NCBI GenBank assembly: GCA_022736605.1
Contig: DZDB01000017.1
Location: 1 to 22,073 of the forward strand
Direction: 5' to 3'
DNA length: 22,073 bases
DNA from: Sideroxydans lithotrophicus
Lineage (GTDB): Bacteria > Pseudomonadota > Gammaproteobacteria > Burkholderiales > Sulfuriferulaceae
The number at the start of each line of letters is the position of its first letter. The stretch's first letter is position 1. A model generated the notes under the pieces. The model was not told the DNA's origin, did not search any database, and saw only the letters and a program-made list of their open reading frames with translations. Below, piece after piece: positions 5,868-14,300 of this stretch. Made by a program: the position numbers and the translations under genes.

Positions 5868-7337
5868 ATGGCGTCCACGGCTATACTCAGTAACGAGCAA
5901 TACAACTTCGAAATTGTGAAGAAATTCGCCATCATGTCCTTGGTCTGGGGTGTGATTGGCATGTCTGCAGGGGTGTATATCGCCTCGGAGCTGGCGTGGC
6001 CGTTTTTGAGTTTTGACATTCCGTATATTACGTTTGGTCGCCTGCGCCCGGTGCACACCACCAGTGTGATTTTCGGGTTTGGTGGTAGCGCATTGTTTGC
6101 GACGTCGTACTATGTGGTTCAGCGTACCTGTCAAGCGCGTCTGAGCAGCGATGGCATTGCCAGTTTTACGTTTTGGGGCTGGCAGGCAATTATCCTGTTA
6201 TCCGGAATCAGCTACATGTTGGGGCATACCCAGTCGCGTGAATATGCTGAGATGGAGTGGCCTATCGACATCATGATCGAGATCGTCTGGATTGCTTACA
6301 TGAGCCTGTTTATTACCACGATCATGCGGCGCAAGCAGCCGCATATTTATGTGGCTAACTGGTTTTTCCTGGCATTCATTCTGGCAACCGCCTTGTTGCA
6401 TACGTTCAACAATCTGGCGGTGCCGGTCAGTCTCTTTTCAATGAAGTCGTACAGTCTGTTTGCAGGTACGCAAGACGCAATGACGCAGTGGTGGTATGGC
6501 CATAACTCGGTCGGTTTCTTCCTTACGGCTGCGTTCCTTGGCATGATGTATTATTTCGTGCCAAAACAGGCGGGTCGGCCGATTTATTCATATCGTCTTT
6601 CTATTGTTCACTTCTGGGCGCTGTCTTTCCTGTATATGTGGGTGGGTGCACATCACCTGCACTGGACCGCACTGCCGGACTGGACTTCAACGCTGGCTGC
6701 AACCTTCTCGATCATGTTATTGCTGCCGTCCTGGGGCGGTATGATTAACGGCATCATGACGTTGTCCGGCGCGTGGGATAAGTTGCGTACCGACCCGGTC
6801 ATGCGTTTCTTGATCGTGGCCTTGTCGTTCTACGGCATGTCGACTTTCGAAGGCCCGCTGATGGCGCTGAAAGATGTGAATGCGTTGTCGCATTACACCG
6901 ACTGGACTGTGGGTCATGTGCACTCCGGCGCGTTGGGCTGGGTCGCTATGGTGACGTTTGGTTCGATGTACCACATGATTCCCAAGCTGTGGGACACGAA
7001 AATGTGGAGTCAGAAGCTGGTGGGCATCCATTTCTGGTTCGCAACCATAGGCGTGTTGCTGTATATCACCGCAATGTGGATTTCCGGCATTACCCAGGGC
7101 CTGATGTGGCGTGCGTTTGATCAGTATGGCAACTTGCAGTATTCGTTCGTTGAATCAGTTGCTGCGATGCATCCGTTCTACGCCATGCGTGCAATCGGCG
7201 GCATGTTCTTCCTGAGCGGCATGCTGATGATGTTCTTCAACGTGGTGATGACCGTACGTCAAGCCAAACGTGAATCGGCCGCACTTGAGGCTAAATTGTC
7301 GGCAAAAATGTCCAAAGCTGGTCTGGCTGGCGCTTAA
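5868..7337 (+). CDS. ccoN: cbb3-type cytochrome c oxidase subunit I (CcoN)
   Basis: Catalytic subunit of the high-affinity cbb3 (type C heme-copper) oxidase, with heme b, heme b3 and CuB in a 12-helix inner-membrane protein of 489 residues. Ligands visible by comparison with the Pseudomonas stutzeri enzyme are H63 in RPVHTT (low-spin heme b), H212 in YGHNSVG, H262 and H263 in VGAHHLHW (CuB), Y256 (the tyrosine cross-linked to a CuB histidine), and the two histidines of GHVHSG near 350-352 (heme b3 and heme b). A perfect AGGAGG at 5857-5862 lies 5 nt before the ATG. It begins the ccoNOQP operon and leads into ccoO after 17 nt. Assignment is certain. Confidence 0.98.
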   Translation: MASTAILSNEQYNFEIVKKFAIMSLVWGVIGMSAGVYIASELAWPFLSFDIPYITFGRLRPVHTTSVIFGFGGSALFATSYYVVQRTCQARLSSDGIASFTFWGWQAIILLSGISYMLGHTQSREYAEMEWPIDIMIEIVWIAYMSLFITTIMRRKQPHIYVANWFFLAFILATALLHTFNNLAVPVSLFSMKSYSLFAGTQDAMTQWWYGHNSVGFFLTAAFLGMMYYFVPKQAGRPIYSYRLSIVHFWALSFLYMWVGAHHLHWTALPDWTSTLAATFSIMLLLPSWGGMINGIMTLSGAWDKLRTDPVMRFLIVALSFYGMSTFEGPLMALKDVNALSHYTDWTVGHVHSGALGWVAMVTFGSMYHMIPKLWDTKMWSQKLVGIHFWFATIGVLLYITAMWISGITQGLMWRAFDQYGNLQYSFVESVAAMHPFYAMRAIGGMFFLSGMLMMFFNVVMTVRQAKRESAALEAKLSAKMSKAGLAGA

Positions 7338-7354
7338 GGTAAAGGGAAAGCAGT

Positions 7355-8098
7355 ATGTTCAATTTCAAGCATGAATGGATTGAGACCAACGTCGGTCTGC
7401 TGCTGGTACTGACGATGCTGGCGATCAGTATCGGTGGTCTGGTAGAGATTGCGCCGCTGTTTTTCATCAAGAATACGGTGGAAAAAGTGGATGGGGTGCG
7501 CCCGTACACGCCGCTCGAATTGCGTGGCCGTGATATTTACCAGCGTGAAGGCTGTTACTTGTGCCATTCGCAGATGATCCGTCCGTTCCGTGACGAAGCG
7601 TTGCGTTATGGCCATTATTCGCTGGCTGCGGAGTCGCAGTATGACCATCCTTTCCAGTGGGGTTCCAAGCGGACTGGCCCGGATCTGGCGCGCGTTGGCG
7701 GCAAGTATTCCAATGAGTGGCAAGTTGCGCATTTGACCGCGCCACGTTCAATGGTGCCGCAATCGGTGATGCCGGATTATCCATGGTTGGTCAAAAATGA
7801 GCTTAACTTTGCTGATATTGAAGACCGCATGAAAGCTTTGCGCGATGTCGGTGTCCCTTACTCGCTGACCAAGTCGGAGTATGACGACAACGTGAAAAAA
7901 TTCGGTGCCCAGACTGCCGAGATGCTGAGTATCCCCGATGCGCGCAAGAATCTGATTGCGCAGGCGCAATCCGGGAATTACGACGGCAATAGTGGCAGCA
8001 TCTCTGAAATGGATGCGTTGGTCGCCTATCTGCAAATGCTCGGCACGCTAGTGGATTTCCGCAAGTATGACGATGATGCATTCGTTAAATACCGTTGA
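7355..8098 (+). CDS. ccoO: cbb3-type cytochrome c oxidase subunit II (CcoO)
   Basis: Membrane-anchored monoheme cytochrome c subunit that passes electrons to CcoN. The 247-residue protein has an N-terminal helix (about 12-38), the heme-binding CYLCH at residues 67-71, the conserved SQMIRPFRDE just after it, and the axial methionine M139 in SVMPDYPW. The start has a GGGAAAG sequence about 6 nt upstream. It lies 17 nt after ccoN and 12 nt before ccoQ. Length and all key residues match the family, so the call is certain. Confidence 0.98.
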   Translation: MFNFKHEWIETNVGLLLVLTMLAISIGGLVEIAPLFFIKNTVEKVDGVRPYTPLELRGRDIYQREGCYLCHSQMIRPFRDEALRYGHYSLAAESQYDHPFQWGSKRTGPDLARVGGKYSNEWQVAHLTAPRSMVPQSVMPDYPWLVKNELNFADIEDRMKALRDVGVPYSLTKSEYDDNVKKFGAQTAEMLSIPDARKNLIAQAQSGNYDGNSGSISEMDALVAYLQMLGTLVDFRKYDDDAFVKYR

Positions 8099-8110
8099 TT
8101 GAGGCTGACC

Positions 8111-8299
8111 ATGGAATGGCTGAGCTGGTTCGCATCGCCCGAAAATACCAAGCCCTTGGCATTGGTTGTCCTGTTTGTGACGTTTGTATTGATCGTATTT
8201 TTTGTATACGGTGATAAAAAGCGTAGCGACCGGCTGGAGAGCTACAAGCACATGCCATTCATGGATGATGAACCTGAAAGCAAGGAAGACAAGAAATGA
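8111..8299 (+). CDS. ccoQ: cbb3 oxidase small subunit CcoQ/FixQ
   Basis: A 62-residue single-helix protein (helix about residues 16-34, then YGDKKRSDRLESY and an acidic tail). CcoQ stabilises the association of CcoP with the CcoNO core in several bacteria. The ATG at 8111 is chosen over an in-frame TTG at 8099 because TGAGG at 8098-8102 gives it a Shine-Dalgarno sequence and the N-terminus MEWLSWF is typical. The stop overlaps the ccoP start in an ATGA junction at 8296-8299. It lies in the expected place in the operon, so confidence is high despite its small size. Confidence 0.92.
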   Translation: MEWLSWFASPENTKPLALVVLFVTFVLIVFFVYGDKKRSDRLESYKHMPFMDDEPESKEDKK

Positions 8300-9216
8300 G
8301 TCAGGAAAAAACACAATCCCAAACGGTACAAACTACTGGTCACGCTTGGGATGGCGATCTTCAAGAATATAACAATCCGATTCCGGTCTGGTGGCAATAC
8401 GCATTTTATTTCAGTGTGGCAGTGGCGGTTGGGTATTGGCTGATATATCCGGCATGGCCAGTTGGCGGTGGTTTTACTACCGGCTTCGATAGCATCACTT
8501 ACGTTAACGACAAAGGTGAAAAGAAAACGACGCACTGGAATACGCGTGCGCTGTTTTTGAAAGAGACCAATGAAGCAGTGGCGGCACAAAAACCTTATTT
8601 TGATAAAGTTGAGAGCCTGCCGTTCGAGCAGATTGTCAAGGATCCGGAACTGAATAGTTTTGTTGTTTCGTCGGGCAAACAGTTGTTTTCGGACAATTGC
8701 GCGGCTTGTCACCAGCAAGGCGGTGGGGGTAAAGAAGGGTTCGCACCCAACTTGACAGATGATGACTGGTTGTATGGTGGTCATTTCGCCAATATTCAGC
8801 AAACGATTACTAACGGACGGCATGGCTATATGCCCGCATTTGCTGACGTGCTGACCAGTACCCAAATCGATCAATTAGCGGATTATGTACTGAGTCTGTC
8901 GCGTATTGCGGTCAATCCAGACAGTGCAAAAGCCGGTGATGCCTTGTTTCATTCAGAAACAGCAGCCTGTTTCTATTGCCATGGGGATAACGGAAAAGGC
9001 CGTCAGCAAATTGGTTCGGCGAATCTGACTGATCGTATATGGTTATGGGCAAATGTGCCGGGTGCAGATACGATCGCGGCAAAAGAAGCGGCAGTAAAAA
9101 AAGTTATTCAGGGCGGTCTGAATAAGGGTGTAATGCCATCCTGGAAAGACCGTCTGTCTCCGGAACAAATCAAGGTGCTGACAGTCTACGTACATGAATT
9201 AGGTGGTGGTAAATAA
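8296..9216 (+). CDS. ccoP: cbb3-type cytochrome c oxidase subunit III (CcoP), diheme
   Basis: Diheme cytochrome c subunit that receives electrons from soluble cytochrome c. The 306-residue protein has a short cytoplasmic N-terminus including YNNPIPVWW, a single helix (about 33-52), and two cytochrome c domains. Heme sites are CAACH at 135-139 with methionine M179 in GYMPAF, and CFYCH at 225-229 with M280 in GVMPSW. With one helix it is the shorter CcoP form. It is the last gene of ccoNOQP; a strong intrinsic terminator follows 42 nt after its stop. The assignment is certain. Confidence 0.98.
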   Translation: MSQEKTQSQTVQTTGHAWDGDLQEYNNPIPVWWQYAFYFSVAVAVGYWLIYPAWPVGGGFTTGFDSITYVNDKGEKKTTHWNTRALFLKETNEAVAAQKPYFDKVESLPFEQIVKDPELNSFVVSSGKQLFSDNCAACHQQGGGGKEGFAPNLTDDDWLYGGHFANIQQTITNGRHGYMPAFADVLTSTQIDQLADYVLSLSRIAVNPDSAKAGDALFHSETAACFYCHGDNGKGRQQIGSANLTDRIWLWANVPGADTIAAKEAAVKKVIQGGLNKGVMPSWKDRLSPEQIKVLTVYVHELGGGK

Positions 9217-9258
9217 AACTATCTCATCGAACGACCCTTACGGTTGGATGGTCGCTAT

Positions 9259-9288
9259 AACCCCTTGCCTACGGGCAGGGGGTTTTTT
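9259..9288 (+). terminator. Intrinsic terminator between ccoP and ccoG
   Basis: An 11-bp stem (one G-U pair) formed by AACCCCTTGCC at 9259-9269 and GGCAGGGGGTT at 9274-9284, with a TACG tetraloop closed by C-G (a UNCG-type loop), runs into six Ts at 9283-9288. This is a classic strong rho-independent terminator for ccoNOQP. A weaker 5-bp repeat (CGACC/GGTCG, 9232-9254) lies just before it. The terminator ends only 13 nt before the ccoG start. Confidence 0.92.
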
Positions 9289-9301
9289 CATGGAGTAATT
9301 C

Positions 9302-10741
9302 TTGCAGCCAGGTATCGAAGAACCACAAGCGCTCTACCAGAAACGCATCCCGATTATCCCGCGCTCGGTCAAAGGCCGTTTTCGTAATTTCAAATGGGGG
9401 GTGATGCTGCTGGCCTATAGCATCTTTTTTGGCTTGCCCTGGCTGCCCTGGACGCGAACCGACGGAAGCGCTTCACAAGCTGTCATGTTTGACGTAGTGG
9501 GGCACCGTTTTTATGTTTTCGATCTGGTTGTCTATCCTCAAAATATTTTCTGGCTGGCGCTGTTATTATTCATTGCTGCCACTTTGCTGTTTTTTGCTAC
9601 CTCGCTGATAGGCCGCGCATTTTGTGGCTATTTCTGCTTTCAAACCCTGTGGACAGATCTGTTCATGTGGATCGAAAAACTGATCCAGGGTGAACGTCCT
9701 GCACGTATCCGCCTCAGACGCCAGGCTTGGGACAAGGAAAAAATTCTCAAGCTCGGTGCAACCCACCTTGTCTGGCTGCTGATTGCATTCTGGACCGGGA
9801 TGACCTTTATTGCGTATTTTGCCTATGCACCCGATCTGATCGTACGTTTCCTTGAGGGTAAAGCAGCCTATGCAGCCTATTTAACAGTGGCGCTTCTGAC
9901 TGCAAGCACCTATGTGGCAGCTGGTTTGATGCGTGAGCAGATTTGCGCTTATGTGTGTCCTTATGGACGTTTCCAGAGCGTGATGTATGACCCTGAAACC
10001 CTGGCGGTTGCCTACGACAGCAAGCGTGGCGATGGCGTAATGGGACGGGCAGCGCCGCGTGGCGAAATCAAGATCCATGCAGCGCGTCAGGAAAAAGGCT
10101 ATGGCGATTGTATCGATTGCGGGTTTTGTGTGCAGGTGTGTCCAGCCGGTATTGATATCCGTGATGGGCTGCAATACCGCTGCATCTCATGCGGATTGTG
10201 TATCGATGCATGCAATACCATCATGGATTCGGTAGGCTATCCGCGTGGCTTGATCCGCTATGATTCCGAGGCGAATCTGGCTCAACCGGTACCTGCCAAA
10301 CCCCATGTCCACTGGAAGCGCATCAAAGTCGTAGGGTATCTGCTGGCGCTCGTGGTGATGAGCGGGGCACTGACCTACAGCGTGCTCACCCGTAAAGATT
10401 ACGAGCACAGTGTTGAGCAGATAAGGCAGCCGCTCTATGTGGTGTTATCAAATGGCGATATTCGCAACCGTTACCAAATTCATCTCACCAATCTGCGTGG
10501 TACGGATGTGCAATACCGTATCACGGTGAAGGGCTTGCCAGCGGGCGCGCTGGATCTGGGTGAAATGCAAACGGTCACCGTACACAGCAGCTCGAGTGTC
10601 ATCGTTCAGGCAAGTGTGAAGTTGACGCCTGATCAGGTTGGGCACTATCCCAGCTTTGACTTTGTCATCACGCCGCTCGACAAACCCAATGACAGTGTGA
10701 TCGAGCGGGTCAACTTTACCTACAGGAAAAACGAACAATGA
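9302..10741 (+). CDS. ccoG: cbb3 oxidase maturation protein CcoG/RdxA (FixG family)
   Basis: Membrane iron-sulfur protein that in Rhodobacter has been shown to act as a cupric reductase supplying Cu(I) for cbb3 assembly. The 479-residue product has several helices in the N-terminal 230 residues with CGYFCFQTLW and CAYVCPYGRFQ, a ferredoxin region with two cluster motifs (CIDCGFCVQVCP and CISCGLCIDAC), another helix near 340-360, and a C-terminal periplasmic immunoglobulin-like domain (DUF3483/FixG C-terminal type). The start is TTG at 9302: GGAG at 9292-9295 is well spaced before it, the ATG at 9290 is followed directly by a stop, and the resulting N-terminus leads correctly into LYQKRIPI. 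It overlaps ccoH by 4 nt. Identity is firm; the TTG start is probable. Confidence 0.95.
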   Translation: MQPGIEEPQALYQKRIPIIPRSVKGRFRNFKWGVMLLAYSIFFGLPWLPWTRTDGSASQAVMFDVVGHRFYVFDLVVYPQNIFWLALLLFIAATLLFFATSLIGRAFCGYFCFQTLWTDLFMWIEKLIQGERPARIRLRRQAWDKEKILKLGATHLVWLLIAFWTGMTFIAYFAYAPDLIVRFLEGKAAYAAYLTVALLTASTYVAAGLMREQICAYVCPYGRFQSVMYDPETLAVAYDSKRGDGVMGRAAPRGEIKIHAARQEKGYGDCIDCGFCVQVCPAGIDIRDGLQYRCISCGLCIDACNTIMDSVGYPRGLIRYDSEANLAQPVPAKPHVHWKRIKVVGYLLALVVMSGALTYSVLTRKDYEHSVEQIRQPLYVVLSNGDIRNRYQIHLTNLRGTDVQYRITVKGLPAGALDLGEMQTVTVHSSSSVIVQASVKLTPDQVGHYPSFDFVITPLDKPNDSVIERVNFTYRKNEQ

Positions 10742-11526
10742 GCATATTGCAGACCCTATTTGGTGGTGTTGTTGCCGTGTTGATATTGCATTGGGGATTG
10801 GGACGAACCGGCATGCCGAATTATTGGCGGGGGGTTATTTCAGCCGCCATTCCCACCTTTGCCTACGCTGCCTATAGCACGGTTGACTGGCCGGGTCTGG
10901 ATGTTGTGTCGATTCACGTGGCGGTGTTTCTCGCCGCTGCGACAGTCATGACTTTGCTGGCGGGCTCAAAACGTCAGGCAGGTAGTCGTATTCACTGGAT
11001 ACCCAAAGTCATGATGGGATTTTTTGCCATTCTGTTTGTAGTGGACGCGATATTCGTAACCACATCCACCAATGGTTTGCCGCCTGAAGTCGCCAGCCTG
11101 TTTTTGCCTAAAGCCAAAGATCATCCTGTGTATACGGCGTTTTCCGGCGTAACTGAGCACAATGAGCAGGCCGCAGCTGCGGTTAATCAGCATCTGAAGA
11201 AGCTGTCGCTGGAGCAGGAACTGGGCTGGGACGTGGAAGTGGTTGGTTTGAAAACATTGAAGGCGGACGGACAAAACAATCCCTTGCGGATGCGCCTGCT
11301 GGATCGCCAAAAGCAAGCCATGCCAGATGCCCGGATTACCATTGAGATTTTTCGTGCAGGCAATGTAGATAACTTACCACCCGTACAGCTGACCCCGGTA
11401 AGCGCAGGTGAATACGCGGGCGCGATCAAGGTGCCGGACGCAGGTTTGTGGGTGGCGCGCATCGTGATCGAGGCGGCTGGCAAACGGGTGGAAAAAGAAC
11501 GCGAAGTGACGGTGGCTGCATCCTGA
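10738..11526 (+). CDS. ccoH: CcoH/FixH-like protein with N-terminal membrane extension
   Basis: CcoH/FixH proteins are membrane-anchored factors needed for cbb3 assembly and work with CcoI. In this 262-residue protein the C-terminal part fits: a helix in IPKVMMGFFAILFVVDAIFV (about residues 89-108) followed by a periplasmic domain ending in DAGLWVARIVIEAAGK, typical of the FixH/YtkA fold. The first 85 residues are extra and contain three further predicted helices (about 2-22, 32-49 and 58-75). Usual FixH proteins are near 150-180 residues with one helix. The reading frame is continuous, and the start overlaps the ccoG stop as ATGA, so it is a genuine long form. Family and position together support the call; the function of the extension is unknown. 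Confidence 0.82.
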   Translation: MSILQTLFGGVVAVLILHWGLGRTGMPNYWRGVISAAIPTFAYAAYSTVDWPGLDVVSIHVAVFLAAATVMTLLAGSKRQAGSRIHWIPKVMMGFFAILFVVDAIFVTTSTNGLPPEVASLFLPKAKDHPVYTAFSGVTEHNEQAAAAVNQHLKKLSLEQELGWDVEVVGLKTLKADGQNNPLRMRLLDRQKQAMPDARITIEIFRAGNVDNLPPVQLTPVSAGEYAGAIKVPDAGLWVARIVIEAAGKRVEKEREVTVAAS

Positions 11527-11533
11527 AACAGCG

Positions 11534-13957
11534 ATGAACTCAGCTGCTGAACAGTGTTTCCACTGTGGCTTGCCGATTGCTCCAGGCACGCGGCTGGAAG
11601 TCACAATTGACCAACAACAGCGTGCCATGTGCTGTCGAGGCTGCCAAGCTGTGGCGCAAGCCATCTCAGACAATGGCCTGGCTGAGTATTACCACAACCG
11701 CACCAGTCTGCCAGGCCAGGGCCACGAGGTATTGCCGGAGACGCTGAAAAAGCTGGTGCTGTACGACCACCCGGAAATTCAGCACAGTTTTGTCATTGAC
11801 GTTGGCGAGCACGCGCGCGAAGCCGTGTTGATCCTGGAAGGCATCACGTGTGCTGCCTGTGTCTGGCTCAATGAACGCCATATCAAGCAGCTGCCCGGCG
11901 TGCGCTCGGTAGAAGTCAACTATGCCAGCCACCGCGCACGGGTGAGCTGGGATACGCGTGAAATTGCCCTGTCCCGGATTTTGCAGGAAATCCAGTTGCT
12001 GGGTTACAACGCACATCCTTACAGCGCGTTGCAGGCCGATGCCTTGCGTAAGACCCAGCGGAAAAAAGATCTGCAGCGAATCGCAGTGGCAGGCATCGGT
12101 GCAGCGCAGGCGATGATGCTGTCGGTGGGGCTGTACGCCGGCAACTGGTATGGCATCGACCCCGGCACCGTTGTGCTGCTGCGTTGGTTCGGCCTGCTGC
12201 TGACGGTGCCGGTCGTCACCTTTTCGGCCATGCCGTTTTATCGTGCGGCGTGGAGCGGCATCAAATCCGGTCATTTGAATATGGATGTGCCGGTCGCGCT
12301 GGCGATTATTACTGCGTTTATCGGCAGCGTGTGGGTCACGTTATTTGGCGGCGAGCACGTGTATTACGACACCATTGGCATGTTTACCCTGTTTTTGCTG
12401 GGTACGCGGATGCTGGAGGCTGGGGCGCGCGGCAAATCGGTGGAGTCGGCGGAAAACCTGCTCAAACTCCAGCCTGCCATGGCCACCCGCTTGCGCGGTG
12501 GGGAAGGCGGCGAGCAGGAATACGTGCCGGTCATGGATTTGCTGGCAGGCGACTGGCTGCTGTCCAAACCGGGTGAAACATTGGCCGCAGACGCCTGTGT
12601 CGTGGCAGGTGAATCCAGCGTAGACGAAGCGTTGTTGACGGGCGAATCCAGGCCGGTGCTGAAGCGTCCCGGGGACAACGTCATCGCCGGTAGCGTCAAT
12701 CTGGAAGGGCCGCTCACCTTACGGGTTACCGGTGTGGGAGAGAGCACTGTGCTGGCAGGCATTGTGCGTCTGGTAGACAAGGCGCAGGCGGAAAAACCGC
12801 CACTGGCACAAGTCGCTGACCGCGTAGCATCGTGGTTCACGCTCGCACTGCTGGCGTTTACCGTACTGGTCGGCGCGCTGTGGTTCTGGTTTGACCGTAG
12901 CCAGACGCTGGATATCGTACTTGCTGTATTGGTGGTGACCTGTCCCTGCGCATTGTCACTGGCGGTTCCCGCAGCGCTCGCAGCAGCCGGGTCGCACCTG
13001 ATTAAACGCGGCATTCTGGTCACGCGCGGCCACGCGCTGGAAACCCTCGCCAAGGTCAATCATGTGGTATTCGATAAAACCGGTACGCTCACGCTGGGCA
13101 AGCCACAAGTTGTCGATACGCGCTTATTTGCGCAAACGACATTGACGCGCTGCCAAATGCTGGCCAGCAGTCTGGAGCAGGCTTCCGAGCATCCACTTGC
13201 AGCGGCGTTTGCGCGAATTGCTACGACGCCGTTGCTGGCCGTTATGGAGGCGCGTAATCATCCAGGACAAGGCGTTTCCGGTGCGATTGACGGGGTGCAG
13301 TACACGCTGGGCAATCAGGCTTTTTCAGCGCACAGCCGGTCGATTCCCAGCGCCGACCTCGAAGCACGCTATCCTGGCGCAACCTTGGTCTGGCTGTGCG
13401 ATGAACAGTGCGCGCTGGCGGTATTCGTGCTTGCTGACCCGCTACGAACGGAAGCGGCAGACGCCATTGCCGGACTGAAAGCGTGTGGCATTGCCGTCAG
13501 CATTCTTAGTGGTGACGCGCCCAACACGGTGCGTCATGTGGGCGGGTTGCTGGGTGTGGATGCTGTGTATAGCGAGCAGAAGCCGCAAGACAAGCTCGCG
13601 CGCTTGCAGGCATTACAGCGTCAGGGTGCGGTGGTTGCAATGGTCGGTGACGGCGTCAATGACGCGCCGGTACTGGCTGGGGCACAGGTTTCGTTTGCCA
13701 TGGGCAGCGGCAGCGATGTCGCCAACCAAAGCAGCGATATTGTCCTGCTGTCGAGTAGACTGACCGACGTGCAGCAGGCGCTGGAAAGTGGTCGCGCTAC
13801 GCTCAGTGTCATGCGGCAAAACTTATTCTGGGCGGTGGCGTATAATTTGCTGGCATTACCGTTTGCCGCAATGGGCTATGTGACTCCGTGGGTCGCTGCG
13901 CTCGGCATGTCGATCAGTTCGATGGTTGTGGTTTTGAATGCACTGAGGTTGAGATGA
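11534..13957 (+). CDS. ccoI: Copper-translocating P-type ATPase for cbb3 assembly (CcoI/FixI)
   Basis: P1B-type ATPase that exports copper to the periplasmic side for cbb3 assembly. Reading the 807 residues: an N-terminal cysteine cluster (C8, C11, C33, C34, C37; a metal-binding domain typical of FixI-type ATPases), an HMA domain with CAAC at 106-109, membrane helices, TGES at 369-372 (actuator), the CPC membrane metal site at 470-472, the phosphorylated aspartate D514 in DKTGT, the HP locus at 553-554 and GDGVND at 705-710. All catalytic elements are present. It starts 7 nt after ccoH with no clear Shine-Dalgarno sequence, so coupling to ccoH is likely, and overlaps ccoS by 4 nt. Location among ccoG, ccoH and ccoS favours CcoI over CopA. 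Confidence 0.96.
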   Translation: MNSAAEQCFHCGLPIAPGTRLEVTIDQQQRAMCCRGCQAVAQAISDNGLAEYYHNRTSLPGQGHEVLPETLKKLVLYDHPEIQHSFVIDVGEHAREAVLILEGITCAACVWLNERHIKQLPGVRSVEVNYASHRARVSWDTREIALSRILQEIQLLGYNAHPYSALQADALRKTQRKKDLQRIAVAGIGAAQAMMLSVGLYAGNWYGIDPGTVVLLRWFGLLLTVPVVTFSAMPFYRAAWSGIKSGHLNMDVPVALAIITAFIGSVWVTLFGGEHVYYDTIGMFTLFLLGTRMLEAGARGKSVESAENLLKLQPAMATRLRGGEGGEQEYVPVMDLLAGDWLLSKPGETLAADACVVAGESSVDEALLTGESRPVLKRPGDNVIAGSVNLEGPLTLRVTGVGESTVLAGIVRLVDKAQAEKPPLAQVADRVASWFTLALLAFTVLVGALWFWFDRSQTLDIVLAVLVVTCPCALSLAVPAALAAAGSHLIKRGILVTRGHALETLAKVNHVVFDKTGTLTLGKPQVVDTRLFAQTTLTRCQMLASSLEQASEHPLAAAFARIATTPLLAVMEARNHPGQGVSGAIDGVQYTLGNQAFSAHSRSIPSADLEARYPGATLVWLCDEQCALAVFVLADPLRTEAADAIAGLKACGIAVSILSGDAPNTVRHVGGLLGVDAVYSEQKPQDKLARLQALQRQGAVVAMVGDGVNDAPVLAGAQVSFAMGSGSDVANQSSDIVLLSSRLTDVQQALESGRATLSVMRQNLFWAVAYNLLALPFAAMGYVTPWVAALGMSISSMVVVLNALRLR

Positions 13958-14139
13958 ACGCAACACTGGTTTTTCTGCTGGGTCTGTCCGTCATATTTTT
14001 GCTGTTGATGGTATTCGGGATTTTCTGGGCGATCAAAAGCAATCAGTTTGAGGACATGGAAGGGCCCGCGCAACGTATCCTGATGGATGAAGATGATCCG
14101 ATGTTGCCATCCAATCAATTGAGCGACAAACATAAATAG
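13954..14139 (+). CDS. ccoS: cbb3-type oxidase assembly protein CcoS
   Basis: A 61-residue protein with one helix (about residues 5-27) and the conserved tail WAIKSNQFEDMEGPAQRILMDEDD, shown here as IKSNQFED, EGPAQRIL and DEDDP. CcoS is required for insertion of redox cofactors into CcoN in Rhodobacter. The ATG at 13954 overlaps the ccoI stop in an ATGA junction with TGAGG upstream; longer in-frame starts would extend it backwards into ccoI with a non-family sequence. It closes the ccoGHIS series. Confidence 0.95.
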   Translation: MNATLVFLLGLSVIFLLLMVFGIFWAIKSNQFEDMEGPAQRILMDEDDPMLPSNQLSDKHK

Positions 14140-14185
14140 TTTAAAATATCAGCACTTGTTTATATGTGCTGCGTGAGGATTTTCC

Positions 14186-14287
14186 ATGAATCAAATGTTT
14201 AGCAAAACCAATCTGCCGATGACCATCGTTGTGGCGTTGATTGTCATGGCGTGGTTGAGTTTATTCTCGGTTATCCTGTTTGGATAA
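14186..14287 (+). CDS. Putative 33-aa single-helix membrane protein after ccoS
   Basis: A 33-residue ORF beginning MNQMFSKTNLPM, followed by a continuous hydrophobic helix (about residues 11-32, ending SLFSVILFG). TGAGGAT at 14174-14180 lies 5 nt before the ATG, and the ORF ends 13 nt before a strong terminator, so it is in the ccoGHIS transcript unless a promoter intervenes. A 6-bp hairpin (CAGCAC/GTGCTG, 14150-14171) lies in its leader. I do not recognise the family. Tiny helix subunits are known in heme-copper oxidases (CcoQ, CcoM), so a cbb3 accessory peptide is possible, but this is inference from position and form. Chance ORF remains possible at this length. Confidence 0.55.
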   Translation: MNQMFSKTNLPMTIVVALIVMAWLSLFSVILFG

Positions 14288-14300
14288 GATTTGTACCGGA

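Noticed and set aside
8242..8874. 210-codon minus-strand frame across ccoQ/ccoP
   Set aside because: Antisense to two certain cbb3 genes and without recognisable motifs.
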